Positions 8,452 through 18,733 of a DNA stretch of 36,453 nucleotides are shown here, piece by piece. A program made the position numbers and the translations under genes. Source of the stretch: Nanobdellota archaeon (GTDB lineage Archaea > Nanobdellota > Nanobdellia > Pacearchaeales > GW2011-AR1); assembly GCA_028867075.1 (NCBI GenBank), contig JAGWGZ010000008.1, forward strand, positions 1-36,453, written 5' to 3'. Position 1 is the stretch's first letter. Every line of letters begins with the position of its first letter. The notes below the pieces were generated by a model. It saw only the letters and a program-made list of their open reading frames with translations. It was not told the origin of the DNA and ran no database searches.

Positions 8452-9657
8452 TTATTCATATCTCAAAGCCCTCACAGGACTTATTTTTGATGCATGAATT
8501 GCAGGAATCACTCCTGATACCGCCCCAGTCATGGTTGCGAAGAGGATGCATCCGGCGAACAGCCAGAAAGAATAGTTTGGCTGAAGGAATCCAAGCCCGA
8601 GGTTCATCAGAATTGCTTTTGCCAATTCAGTGAGAGCGAATCCGATTAAGACCCCGATTGTTCCGGCGATCATTCCAAGAGCGCTGGATTCAAACAAGAA
8701 GAGCGTGAATATCTCTGAATTTCTTGCGCCGATTGATTTCAGCACCCCAATCTCCCTCGTTCTTTCAATTACAGAAGTAATCATTGTATTTGATGTGTTT
8801 ATCGCAGACACAAGCACAGAAATCAAAGCTATCAGTATAATGAAGCCTACGACAATGTCAAGTGCGGAAGCGTATGTCTTCAGCAAATCTTCAAAGGACG
8901 CAACGAAGAAATCTTCCTGTCCCTTTGCCAGGTTTCTTGATTTCAGCAGGCTTTTTTCAACATTCTGGACAACCTGCGGAATGTTTGAAGTGTCAACACT
9001 TGCTATTATCTCGCTGTAGCCTGTTGAATTGGGATAAAGTTCTCTGAAAAAATCATCTGTCATGTACACATTTGAATCGTCCTGCGGGTTTCCAACCGGC
9101 TGGTAGAATCCGATGACTTTCGCCTTTTCCCCATTTATCTTTATTTCCTCGTTGAGACTCACGCCATTCGGAAATATCTTGTTATCTGTCATGTAATTAT
9201 ATCCAAGAACAACGTCTCCCTTTTCATTGCTTTGTAATTGCCGCCCGCTGTAAATCTTTAATCCGCTGAGTTCTTCCATGAGGTTGCTTCGCGGGTCAAA
9301 TCCCCCGACGAAAACATATTTGTTTGTATTTTTATATTCCACCTGCACAACTTTCATGTAAATTCCTGTTGCTGCCTGGACTCCTGATGTTCTCTCAATT
9401 GCTGTAAGGTCTTTTTCTGTCAGAGCAAAACCTGCGTCCAGCCCTGGAGCGCTCATTCCTTTTGGCTGAATTATTATCTTATCTGCCGAGGTTCCCGTGA
9501 CAAAACTGTTTATATAGCTGTAAAGCCCGAGGCCGAAACTCACAAAGATGAAGATGGTGGCTATTCCAATGAAAATTGAGATTATTGTCAGAAGACTTCG
9601 CATTTTCTTCTTTTTCAGATTCTCGAGCGAATATTTCATAACCTCTTTGCTTATCAT
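8452..9657 (-). CDS. FtsX/MacB-type ABC transporter permease
   Basis: 401 aa; N-terminal TM, periplasmic-like domain, C-terminal 'ERTREIGVLKSIGARNSEIFTLFLFES'. Confidence 0.88.
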   Translation of the reverse strand: MISKEVMKYSLENLKKKKMRSLLTIISIFIGIATIFIFVSFGLGLYSYINSFVTGTSADKIIIQPKGMSAPGLDAGFALTEKDLTAIERTSGVQAATGIYMKVVQVEYKNTNKYVFVGGFDPRSNLMEELSGLKIYSGRQLQSNEKGDVVLGYNYMTDNKIFPNGVSLNEEIKINGEKAKVIGFYQPVGNPQDDSNVYMTDDFFRELYPNSTGYSEIIASVDTSNIPQVVQNVEKSLLKSRNLAKGQEDFFVASFEDLLKTYASALDIVVGFIILIALISVLVSAINTSNTMITSVIERTREIGVLKSIGARNSEIFTLFLFESSALGMIAGTIGVLIGFALTELAKAILMNLGLGFLQPNYSFWLFAGCILFATMTGAVSGVIPAIHASKISPVRALRYE

Positions 9658-10877
9658 GCTCTTATGTCCTCCACAGGTCTTTCATGGGAAGCTCTTATGG
9701 CAGGAATTATGCCTGCTGCAGAGCCAATTGTGAAACTTCCGAGCGCCGTGAAGAATAAAAGAAAGAAGCTAATTTGCGGTTGTGCGGATGAGCCAATGAA
9801 CGCATTCAGGGCTGCTGTCCCCACATACCCTATCCCTGTCCCGAGTATAATCCCGAGTACTCCTCCAATGAGCCCGAGAAGCCCGGCTTCGATGAAGAAC
9901 TGATAAAATATCTGGTCGTTCCTTGCTCCGATTGATTTCATTATCCCTATTTCTCTTTTCCTTTCCATTACCGAGGTCATCATCGTGTTTGTTATCCCTA
10001 TTGCCCCGACGAATATTGAAATAGATGCGATTATTATTATGAAAATCTGTATCCCGAAGAGAATCTGATTTACAGAATTCAGAGAGGCCTGCGGTGTTGT
10101 GACCTGGAAATCTTCCTGTCCGGCCTTCACATCCCTTCTTTGCCGCATTAAATTTTCAATTGCATTCTGCGTTTGGTTCATCAGACTCTCATCAGCCACT
10201 TTGACCTCTATTATATCAACCTGGTCACCATATCCAAGAAGTTCCTGCAAATCTTTTTCATTCATGAGTATAGCATTGTCCACTATAAAACTTCCCTGTT
10301 TCTCAAGAATCCCCTGGACTTTGAAGTCCCCGCCGTTGATTTGGACCTTGTCGCCGACTTTCAAGTCTCTGCCAAGTTGGTTCTTTGTGCTGTCTGCAAG
10401 ATTGCTGCCTATCACTATAACTCCCCTATCCCCCTGATAGATCAATTTCCCGGACTGCATTTTTAGGTCTGCTATTTTATAGAGATAATTATCCTGCTGT
10501 AAATTATCAGGAACGGTGGCGGCGTATGTGAATGCTGCTTTGTTGTTATAAATCAGTTTCACGCTTCGAACTTCACGCGCTATGGAGACCTGAACAGAAC
10601 TAATCTTCCCGATTGCCCTTGCATCATCTTCTGTAAGCGGTTTTACAGCTCCGCTTCCCGGCGGCCCATAGCCGCTTATTCCTCCTGCCTGAACCGTGAG
10701 GACTTCTGTAGAACCTATGTTAAACTGCGAATTTACAGCGGCTTTCAGCCCGTTGCCCAGTGAAATCAGCGAGATGACGGCTGCAACTCCTATTAAAATT
10801 CCTATTAGCGTGAGCCAGCTTCTTATTCCTCTTTTCTTTAGATTTTTCAGCGCAAGAGCAAAGTAATCTTTGATCAT
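9654..10877 (-). CDS. FtsX/MacB-type ABC transporter permease (paralog of the downstream gene)
   Basis: 407 aa; 'ERKREIGIMKSIGARNDQIFYQFFIEAGLLGLIGG'; 4-nt overlap with the 8452-9657 gene. Confidence 0.88.
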   Translation of the reverse strand: MIKDYFALALKNLKKRGIRSWLTLIGILIGVAAVISLISLGNGLKAAVNSQFNIGSTEVLTVQAGGISGYGPPGSGAVKPLTEDDARAIGKISSVQVSIAREVRSVKLIYNNKAAFTYAATVPDNLQQDNYLYKIADLKMQSGKLIYQGDRGVIVIGSNLADSTKNQLGRDLKVGDKVQINGGDFKVQGILEKQGSFIVDNAILMNEKDLQELLGYGDQVDIIEVKVADESLMNQTQNAIENLMRQRRDVKAGQEDFQVTTPQASLNSVNQILFGIQIFIIIIASISIFVGAIGITNTMMTSVMERKREIGIMKSIGARNDQIFYQFFIEAGLLGLIGGVLGIILGTGIGYVGTAALNAFIGSSAQPQISFFLLFFTALGSFTIGSAAGIIPAIRASHERPVEDIRA

Positions 10878-10939
10878 CTTCCCTTTTATAGAATAGAAAA
10901 ATGAGTTTTTATAGTTTTAAAATAATACTTGGCTATAAA

Positions 10940-11287
10940 TCAGAAGAGAGATAGTCTCTGTGCAAACTGTTGTATAAATTCCAAGTCTCCTATACCTTTC
11001 TTAATTTCCGTTTCTTTTCCAGGAGAGTAAGTGTCTGTTTTATTGTTATATCTTAATACACCTTGTTCAACCAATCCATCTAAATATTGTCCAAGACTTA
11101 TTCCAAAACTTGTGCGTAAAATCCCGCCTGCATCTACAACTGCAGTTTCTATATCACTTCCCGAGAAACTCTGACCTTTTTTAAGAAATCCTAACAAAAC
11201 TTCTCTTGCTACTTCATATTGTCTATCCGCCATAAACTTATTTTGGTTACTAGCTTTAAATAAATTTATATTATCTAATACATCCAA
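10940..11287 (-). CDS. Small soluble protein of unknown function, possibly winged-helix-like, inside the ABC operon
   Basis: 115-aa ORF between ATPase and permease genes, same strand, short gaps. Confidence 0.65.
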   Translation of the reverse strand: MDVLDNINLFKASNQNKFMADRQYEVAREVLLGFLKKGQSFSGSDIETAVVDAGGILRTSFGISLGQYLDGLVEQGVLRYNNKTDTYSPGKETEIKKGIGDLEFIQQFAQRLSLF

Positions 11288-11290
11288 TTA

Positions 11291-12022
11291 TCACTCGTTC
11301 GGCACTTTCTTCAGCGTTTTCCACTTGCCTTTTATTTTTTCCGTTACTCTTTCAATTTGTCCGTCCTTTATCCAATAAATCTTTTTTGAATGTTCAAGTG
11401 CAAGGTCAGGGTCATGCGTGACGATGATTATTGTTTTACCTTCATTATTTAATTTATTTAGAAATTTCATCACGACTTCTCCGGTGTGAGTATCTAAGTT
11501 TCCTGTCGGCTCATCTGCAAGAATTACCTCAGGATCATTTGCAAGTGCTCTCGCGATTGCGACTCTTTGTTGCTGCCCTCCCGAAAGTTCTGAAGGGTAA
11601 TGGTCCATTCTGTCCCCAAGTTCCATCATTTTCAGAAGAGATTCCGCCTTTATTATCCTCTCAATCTCGTCCATCTCCTGGAAGATCATCGGCAACATCA
11701 CATTCTCTTTTGCAGTAAGATTTGGAATCAGGTTGAATTGCTGGAAGATGAATCCAATCTTTTTTCCCCGCACCTGTGCAAGGTCCGATTCACTTAAATG
11801 GGAAATGTTGTGCTGGTCAAGAAATATTTTTCCGTGCGAAGGAATATCCAGGCTTCCAATTAAATTCATGCCCGTGCTCTTGCCGGACCCGCTCGGCCCC
11901 ATTACTGCAATGAAATCCCCCCGTTTTACGTGAAGATTTATGTTTTTCAGTGCGATTACCTGGTTCTCCTCGCCCTCATTATAAATTTTCCATACTTCCT
12001 CAAGCTTGATTATCTCATCCAT
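11291..12022 (-). CDS. LolD/MacB-type ABC transporter ATP-binding protein
   Basis: Walker [10 protein letters not shown], signature [15 protein letters not shown], Walker [13 protein letters not shown]. Confidence 0.93.
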   Translation of the reverse strand: MDEIIKLEEVWKIYNEGEENQVIALKNINLHVKRGDFIAVMGPSGSGKSTGMNLIGSLDIPSHGKIFLDQHNISHLSESDLAQVRGKKIGFIFQQFNLIPNLTAKENVMLPMIFQEMDEIERIIKAESLLKMMELGDRMDHYPSELSGGQQQRVAIARALANDPEVILADEPTGNLDTHTGEVVMKFLNKLNNEGKTIIIVTHDPDLALEHSKKIYWIKDGQIERVTEKIKGKWKTLKKVPNE

Positions 12023-12114
12023 AGATGAATTAACTATCTAAAGTTTAAAAATTGTATCACCTCTTAATTTTTTTACACCGCAACATTTTTAAAAAAGATT
12101 CACAATAGTTAATT

Positions 12115-12723
12115 ATGGTTTATACGCTTCCTGAACTTGGGTATGATTATGATTCTCTTGAACCTTATATAGATGCGAAGACGATGAAGATTCACCATGA
12201 CGGACATCATGCTGCTTACGTGAAAAAGCTGAACGATGCCCTTGCCGGACATGAGGAACTGCAGGACAAACCTGTTGAAGAACTGATAAGGAATCTTAAT
12301 TCTGTTTCAGAAGAAATCAGAAATGCAGTAAGAAACAACGGTGGCGGGCATTTGAACCATAGCATGTTCTGGCTGATGCTGAAGAAAAATGTTAAACTCT
12401 CCGGAGAAATAGCAAACGCGATAAAGAAAGACTTCGGAAACTATGATTCTTTCAGGGAACAATTCAAGAAAGCCGCGCTGGGTCAATTCGGAAGCGGCTG
12501 GGCGTGGCTTGTTTTCAATCCCGCCGCTAAAAAGCTGGAGATTATACCGACGGCAAATCAGGACAATCCATTAACAACCGGAAAAGTTCCCATACTCGGC
12601 ATTGATGTCTGGGAACATGCATATTACCTGAAGTATCAAAACAAGAGAGATGAATATATTGACAATTTCTTCAATGTAATCAACTGGAAACAGGTTGAGA
12701 AAAATCTTTTGAGAGCGCGCTGA
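12115..12723 (+). CDS. sod: Superoxide dismutase (Fe/Mn family)
   Basis: 202 aa, 'YTLPELGYDYDSLEPYIDAKTMKIHHDGHHAAYV', 'GSGWAWLVF', 'DVWEHAYYLKYQNKR'. Confidence 0.95.
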   Translation: MVYTLPELGYDYDSLEPYIDAKTMKIHHDGHHAAYVKKLNDALAGHEELQDKPVEELIRNLNSVSEEIRNAVRNNGGGHLNHSMFWLMLKKNVKLSGEIANAIKKDFGNYDSFREQFKKAALGQFGSGWAWLVFNPAAKKLEIIPTANQDNPLTTGKVPILGIDVWEHAYYLKYQNKRDEYIDNFFNVINWKQVEKNLLRAR

Positions 12724-12765
12724 GCGTCTGAAGCAAAATCTTTAAAAGCTTTGGATTGCTGATTA

Positions 12766-14991
12766 ATGAAAAGAGGCGAATCTCCGATAAAGATAATGAC
12801 GAGAAGTTTTAATGAGTGTGATATAGTTTTTGTGGCTACTTATCCGCCACGTGAGTGCGGAATTGCAACTTTTACAAAAGATTTGGTGAGTTCAATAAAC
12901 CAGAGGCTGCCCAAGAACACAAAAGCCGGTATTATCGCGATGAACAGCAACGGTGTCAATATATACAACTATCCTTCAGAAGTTATTTACCAGATAAGCG
13001 ACACAGATATGAATGATTACATTGAAGCTGCAAAACAGATAAATGATTCTCCGAGGATAAAGATGGTTAATATCCAGCATGAGTTCGGGATATTCAGGGG
13101 CGCTTGGGGAGATTACCTGCTCGCATTTCTTGAAATCGTCAACAAGCCCGTTACAATAACATTTCATTCTGTTCTTTCTGACCCCGATCCTCAGCTGAGG
13201 AAAGTTGTAAAATCAATATCTGAGAAAGTTGAAGACATTATTGTCATGACAAACAAGGCAATAGAGATTCTGAGGCGGACATACCATGTAAATACTCCGA
13301 TTCATTTGATCCCGCATGGCATCCCCAAAGTTTCTTTTGATAGCCAGGACGATGAGAAAACGCGCCTCGGATATGACGGAAAAATAATCCTTTCCTCGTT
13401 TGGTATGATAAGCTCGGGCAAGGGATATGAGCACGTGATTGAAGCGCTTCCCAATGTGATAAAGAAATACCCTAATCTGATTTATCTTATCGTCGGAGAG
13501 ACGCACCCGATTGTCAGGAAAGAGCAGGGAGAAAATTACAGGAATCTTCTTGTTAGGCAAATCAAGAAATTGAACTTGGAGAATCATGTAAAATTCTACA
13601 ATAAATATCTTGCCCTTGAAGAGATAATCCAGTACCTGAAGGCGACCGACATCTATATTTCTTCCAGCATGAATCCAAACCAGATTACATCGGGAACCCT
13701 TTCTTATGCAATGGGGTGCGGAAGAGCTGTTATCTCCACTTCTTTTTTGCATGCCAAAGATGTGGTTAATGACAAGCGCGGAGTTTTGGTCGGATTTGGA
13801 AAGCCGAAGGAATTTGAAAAGGCAATATTGGCTCTCCTCGGTGATGACGGGAAAAGAAGAGATATGGAGAAGAATTCTTATTATTACACGAGGCCGATGA
13901 CCTGGCCGAATGTTGCGATGCACTACTGCGATGTATTCAACAAATACCTTGACCTCAAGGGAAAAGAAGTTGAATCTCTGCCGGAGATAGATACTTCACA
14001 TCTGATAAGAATGACGGATAATTTTGGAGTCATACAGTTTGCAGTTCAGGCAAGTCCTGACACAGAGTCAGGCTATACTCTTGATGATAATGCAAGAGCG
14101 ATTTTAGTTTGCACGAAACATTATGAAAAATTCAGGGAATTCAAGCAACTTGACCTGATACGCACTTATCTTAATTATATAAGATATGTTCAGAACAGAG
14201 ACGGGAGGCTGTATAACTTCGTAAGCAAGGACAGGAAGATTGAGCACTGGAGCGAAGACGCCCATGGAAGGGCCATATGGTCTTTGGGGTATATGATTTC
14301 ATCGCCGAATATCCCGGATGATTTCAAGAGAGATGCAGAACAGATGATCACCAAAGCAATTGCAGCTTCAGAAGAAATAAAATCGCCGCGCTCGTTATCA
14401 TTCATCATCCAGGGACTTTACTTTTACAACAGGATCGCGAACTCTGCGAAGATCCGGCGGCATATTTCCAAACTCGCAGATTATCTTGTCTCTCTGTATA
14501 AATCATCATCAAATCCTTCATGGAATTGGTTTGAACCCTATATGACCTATGCAAACAGCAAACTTCCGGAATCACTTCTTTATGCTTATCTTGCAACGGG
14601 AAAGAGGGAATATCTTGATATAGGTCTGGAAAGCCTTGATTTTCTTCTTTTAAAAACTTTCAAAGGAGACATTTTTGTCCCGATTGGCCAGAGAGGATGG
14701 TATTTCAAAGACGGAGAGAAAGCAGAATATGATCAGCAGCCCATAGAAGCATCCTACATGATTCAGGCTTTAATCCTTGCTTACAAGATTGTCCGTGATG
14801 AGAAATACAGAAAATATGCAGTGCAGACCTTCCAGTGGTTTATTGGGAAGAATACACTGAACCAGGTTGTTTATGATTCTTCAACAGGCGGATGCTATGA
14901 TGGTATCGGGGAGAATGCAATAAATCTCAATCAGGGGGCAGAATCCACGATTTCCTATCTGATGGCCCGGCTTTTCTTGATGGATTTATAA
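12766..14991 (+). CDS. GT4-family glycosyltransferase fused to a C-terminal alpha/alpha-toroid-like domain
   Basis: 741 aa; N-terminal 'VFVATYPPRECGIATFTKDLV', mid GT4 region, C-terminal helical repeat region 'YTLDDNARAILVC...' and 'QQPIEASYMIQALILAY'. Confidence 0.82.
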   Translation: MKRGESPIKIMTRSFNECDIVFVATYPPRECGIATFTKDLVSSINQRLPKNTKAGIIAMNSNGVNIYNYPSEVIYQISDTDMNDYIEAAKQINDSPRIKMVNIQHEFGIFRGAWGDYLLAFLEIVNKPVTITFHSVLSDPDPQLRKVVKSISEKVEDIIVMTNKAIEILRRTYHVNTPIHLIPHGIPKVSFDSQDDEKTRLGYDGKIILSSFGMISSGKGYEHVIEALPNVIKKYPNLIYLIVGETHPIVRKEQGENYRNLLVRQIKKLNLENHVKFYNKYLALEEIIQYLKATDIYISSSMNPNQITSGTLSYAMGCGRAVISTSFLHAKDVVNDKRGVLVGFGKPKEFEKAILALLGDDGKRRDMEKNSYYYTRPMTWPNVAMHYCDVFNKYLDLKGKEVESLPEIDTSHLIRMTDNFGVIQFAVQASPDTESGYTLDDNARAILVCTKHYEKFREFKQLDLIRTYLNYIRYVQNRDGRLYNFVSKDRKIEHWSEDAHGRAIWSLGYMISSPNIPDDFKRDAEQMITKAIAASEEIKSPRSLSFIIQGLYFYNRIANSAKIRRHISKLADYLVSLYKSSSNPSWNWFEPYMTYANSKLPESLLYAYLATGKREYLDIGLESLDFLLLKTFKGDIFVPIGQRGWYFKDGEKAEYDQQPIEASYMIQALILAYKIVRDEKYRKYAVQTFQWFIGKNTLNQVVYDSSTGGCYDGIGENAINLNQGAESTISYLMARLFLMDL

Positions 14992-14993
14992 TA

Positions 14994-15206
14994 ATGACCG
15001 CTAAAATGCCCCAAAAATCAAGAAGATTTCTCGAACTGGCCATAAGCTTTTGGATCGGCGTCGGATTAATGAGCATAATTAATGTCTGGAAAATTTTGCA
15101 AGGCCTCAATCCAATTTTATACAGTTGGATAATGTTCGGAATTTCCATATCTTTCTTGATTGTCTGTTTTGTTATTCTGGCTGTTAGGAGAAATAAGTCT
15201 CCTTAA
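14994..15206 (+). CDS. Small two-TM membrane protein
   Basis: 70-aa ORF starting 2 nt after the GT stop, two hydrophobic stretches. Confidence 0.6.
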   Translation: MTAKMPQKSRRFLELAISFWIGVGLMSIINVWKILQGLNPILYSWIMFGISISFLIVCFVILAVRRNKSP

Positions 15207-15255
15207 AATTTATAAACTTCTCAGGTGTAATAGACAAAAAGGTGTTTTGATTTTT

Positions 15256-16422
15256 ATGAATCCAGATAATAACTGCTTGATTGACGAGGCTTATGATAAA
15301 GCAGTTTGGATTTTGAATAAATGTGCAACTCCGCACGGGTTTTTTGCAGCCCATCCCGGGTATGACATGGTGTTTGGCAGGGACTCTATGATAATATCGC
15401 TGGGCGCTTTGCTTCTTAATGACGGGAAACTCAATGAAACAGTAAAAAAATCCATGATCACGCTTGCCGAGAACCAATCGCCCCGCGGCCAGATTCCAAA
15501 TGCAGTGGATAAATACTCAAAGAGAAATCACCATGTTGATTACATGTCCATTGATTCCGGCTTATGGTTTCTTATTGGGCATTACAATTACATGAAAAGA
15601 TTCAGAGATGGTTCATTGTTAAGAAAATATGAAAAAAATGTTGGGCTGGTTTTTGATTGGCTTGCTCATCAGGATGCAGGAGAAGACGGAATGCCGGAAC
15701 AACTGCCGACGACAGATTGGCAGGACGCATTCCCGCACAGATACGGCCATACGATAAATACACAGGCACTTTATTATCATGCTCTCAGGCTCGCAGGAAA
15801 AAGCAAAGAAGCCGAAAGGCTGAGAAAGGTTGTCAATGAGAATAAGGATTTTGGGCTTTGGGATGCGGAAAAAGGATTTTATGTGCCGTGGAGATGGAAA
15901 AATCACGGGAAATATCATGAAATGGGCGAATGGTTTGATTCGCTTGGAAACCTGCTTGCCATTATTTTTGAGCTTGCAGATAAGAATAAGGCGGAAAGGA
16001 TTTTACATTACATTGGAGGGCACAGAATAGCTGAACCATATCCGATAAAGGCAATTTATCCCGCGATTGAAAAAGGAAGCAAGGATTGGCAGGATTATTT
16101 CCTTGATTGCGAAGCCGGAAAACCATGGCATTATCTTAATGGGGGAATCTGGACCTTTGTCGGAGGATTTTATATCCTGGCTTTGATAAAAATGAAGAAG
16201 TTTGCGGAGGCTGAGAGGCAATTGCAGAAACTGGCAGAGGCTAATATGAAAAACGACGGGAACTTTGCGGAATGGCTGAATGGAAAAACAGGTGAAATAG
16301 GGAAGACAGAGGCGATTAGACTTTCAAAAAATGAGCTGGGCAGAAGTTACCAGGGTTGGAATGCCGCGATGTACATAGTTGCATATGACTCTCTGAAAGC
16401 GAGGAGAGTTCTGATATTCTAG
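15256..16422 (+). CDS. Six-hairpin glycosidase (amylo-alpha-1,6-glucosidase/GH63/GH100-like)
   Basis: 'AAHPGYDMVFGRDSMIISLGALLL', 'NAVDKYSKRNHHVDYMSIDSGLWFLIG', 'TTDWQDAFPHRYGHTINTQALYYHALRLAGK'. ATG 15256 gives a more plausible start than 15160. Confidence 0.8.
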   Translation: MNPDNNCLIDEAYDKAVWILNKCATPHGFFAAHPGYDMVFGRDSMIISLGALLLNDGKLNETVKKSMITLAENQSPRGQIPNAVDKYSKRNHHVDYMSIDSGLWFLIGHYNYMKRFRDGSLLRKYEKNVGLVFDWLAHQDAGEDGMPEQLPTTDWQDAFPHRYGHTINTQALYYHALRLAGKSKEAERLRKVVNENKDFGLWDAEKGFYVPWRWKNHGKYHEMGEWFDSLGNLLAIIFELADKNKAERILHYIGGHRIAEPYPIKAIYPAIEKGSKDWQDYFLDCEAGKPWHYLNGGIWTFVGGFYILALIKMKKFAEAERQLQKLAEANMKNDGNFAEWLNGKTGEIGKTEAIRLSKNELGRSYQGWNAAMYIVAYDSLKARRVLIF

Positions 16423-16457
16423 ATAAAGTTTTTAAGCGGTAGCAGCATATTATAAAA

Positions 16458-17582
16458 ATGATTCCTGTGAAAAAAGAGGCGTTGCTTGTTTCTCCATCAG
16501 ATGTAAAGCCCACCTCAAATAAATTTTCAGTTATAGGGACCTTCAATCCCGGGGCTGCGCGCCTTTCCAACGGAAATATTGTTCTTTATGTCCGTGTTGC
16601 TGAAAAGCTGAAAAATGAAGCGAGTGAAGATGAGAAACATTATTATGCACCGCGATGTGTGGGAGAAAAGGCATGCAAGATTCATTTTGACAGATTCAAA
16701 AGAGAAGAAGCGCAGTCAAAGTCAGACAGCGATATAGTGTTTAAAGATGAGACAAAGAGACTGCTCTTTATTTCGCATTTCCGGAGAGTGATACTTGACA
16801 AAGGCGGATTCAGCGTGAAAAGCATAGACAGGAAACCGTCATTTACCGGATTGAGCACCAACGGGGAACTGGGTGTTGAAGATCCGAGGATAGTAAAGAT
16901 TGGTGAAAAGTACGCAATGACTTACGTATCTCTTTCAAGGCAGGGAAATGTTTCAACTTCTCTTGCATTGTCAAAAGATTGCTTGAATTGGGAGAGGATG
17001 GGGACAATTTTCTCAGAACAAAACAAAGACACTGCTCTTTTTCCGGAGAAGATAAAGGACAATTATTATATTTTCAATCGGCCTGAGGGGGGTTTTGAAT
17101 TCACGCCGCCGCACATCTGGATTGCAGCATCAAAAGACATGGTTGGCTGGGGGAGGAATAAACCGCTGAAATTGTCGCGAAAAGGAAAATGGGACTATGA
17201 AAGAGTTGGTGCAGGACCGCCGCCGATAAAAACAGATAAGGGCTGGCTTTTGCTTTATCATGGTGTTATAAATTACAGGACAAGGCCGTTCAGGAAGATG
17301 TTCGGTACAGAAGGAAACCACTTCAGCTACGAAATCGGAGCTGCACTTTTTGATCTGAAAAATCCGAGAAAGCTCCTTGCGCGCGCTCCATCGCCAATAC
17401 TGGCGCCGACAAAGAAGTATGAGAAAGAAGGATTTGTGAACAATGTTTTGTTTCCCACAGGGCTTTTGCGCGATGTAAATGATGAAGACAAGCTGCTTGT
17501 ATTTTCAGGCGGAGCAGATACAGTCGTCAGCGTGAAAAAGATTTCCCTGCAGGATGTATTGGATTCTCTTGAAGCAGTTTAA
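16458..17582 (+). CDS. GH130-like beta-mannoside phosphorylase/glycosidase
   Basis: 'NGELGVEDPRIVKIGEKYAMTYVS' and 'GAGPPPIKTDKGWLLLYHGV' are GH130 hallmark motifs. Confidence 0.88.
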   Translation: MIPVKKEALLVSPSDVKPTSNKFSVIGTFNPGAARLSNGNIVLYVRVAEKLKNEASEDEKHYYAPRCVGEKACKIHFDRFKREEAQSKSDSDIVFKDETKRLLFISHFRRVILDKGGFSVKSIDRKPSFTGLSTNGELGVEDPRIVKIGEKYAMTYVSLSRQGNVSTSLALSKDCLNWERMGTIFSEQNKDTALFPEKIKDNYYIFNRPEGGFEFTPPHIWIAASKDMVGWGRNKPLKLSRKGKWDYERVGAGPPPIKTDKGWLLLYHGVINYRTRPFRKMFGTEGNHFSYEIGAALFDLKNPRKLLARAPSPILAPTKKYEKEGFVNNVLFPTGLLRDVNDEDKLLVFSGGADTVVSVKKISLQDVLDSLEAV

Positions 17583-17587
17583 TCTTT

Positions 17588-18733
17588 TCAGATACCAATT
17601 ATATGTTTCTTTATCAAGTCCAGCATCCTTTGCGCCGTAACTTTGTAATTGAAGTTTTTTAATGCATGCTCTGCCGCGTTCTCCCCCATTTGCTTTCTTA
17701 ATTCCTTATCTGTTAAAAGCTTTAATGTGTACTCTGCCAACTGGTCCACATTTGCGCGATAAGCAAAGGTTTTTGGCCTGTCAAAAAAGATTTTATGGTT
17801 TTCTTCAAATCCCATCCAGTCATATGCCCATTCGCTGTCCAGTTTTATTTCTTTTTCGGGTTCAGCCAGAAAACCGGTTTTTTCATGGACAATTGTGTCT
17901 TTGGGCCCTCCGACATTTATTGAAATGACAGGCTTGCCGCACGCCATCGCTTCTAATTGTATCATTCCAAACCCCTCTATTCTTGATGGACCCGCATAAA
18001 TATCGCATGCCCTCAACAAGTCTGCCATGAACTCCGAAGAATAATCTCCCTGAAGATAAATTATCCTGTGCTTTTCCAGGCCAAGCTCGTCAATCAGCTT
18101 GTCTTCTTCTCTTCCGTGGTCTTCTGCTGAAAATCCGTCTGTTACTTTCAGGACATATTTCCATTTTGGGAAGCGGTCTTTTATCTTCGCGAGCGCTTTG
18201 AGCATTTCCTGCGCGCCCTTGCTGGTCACGTCTCCGCCTGCCGTGAGAATCATCATCTCATCATCTCCTATTCCGAGCATATGCCTGAGCTTCATTCTGT
18301 TTTCATTTTCATCATTAACAGGATAAAATATTTCGGGGTTATACCCTATTGGGCAGACATGGATATTGTCTCCTTTGACTCCATCGCGGATGTATGTCTC
18401 CCTCACCCAATTGCTGTTTGCAACGATCAATGGAAGGTTATTAAGGATGCTGTGATAATTTGCGACCCAGCCGTCGGCATTAAACCACGGCACAGGTTTT
18501 AATCCGTGGTTCATCGGGCTTAATATGACCTCCGGAGTTTCTCCCCAAAATCCGACCCCGATTACAACATCAGGATTGAAAGTCTTGTATGCATAGAGTT
18601 TTTGCAAATTATTGTCTCTGTCGCAGGGCATTACCTCTTCTCCGAGCTCCTTCAGGCCGCGAACGAGGTCATGACCCTGATGGCTTAACCCGCTTGCATC
18701 AAGCGGATATGGGTATAAAACCAGGATTTTCAT
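17588..18733 (-). CDS. GT4-family glycosyltransferase
   Basis: 381 aa, 'SRIEGFGMIQLEAMACGKPVISINVGGPKDTI' (EX7E). Confidence 0.88.
   Translation of the reverse strand: MKILVLYPYPLDASGLSHQGHDLVRGLKELGEEVMPCDRDNNLQKLYAYKTFNPDVVIGVGFWGETPEVILSPMNHGLKPVPWFNADGWVANYHSILNNLPLIVANSNWVRETYIRDGVKGDNIHVCPIGYNPEIFYPVNDENENRMKLRHMLGIGDDEMMILTAGGDVTSKGAQEMLKALAKIKDRFPKWKYVLKVTDGFSAEDHGREEDKLIDELGLEKHRIIYLQGDYSSEFMADLLRACDIYAGPSRIEGFGMIQLEAMACGKPVISINVGGPKDTIVHEKTGFLAEPEKEIKLDSEWAYDWMGFEENHKIFFDRPKTFAYRANVDQLAEYTLKLLTDKELRKQMGENAAEHALKNFNYKVTAQRMLDLIKKHIIGI

Noticed and set aside
13213-13923. 236-aa minus-strand ORF
   Set aside because: Fully antisense to the well-supported GT4 gene; composition looks like a complementary-strand artefact.
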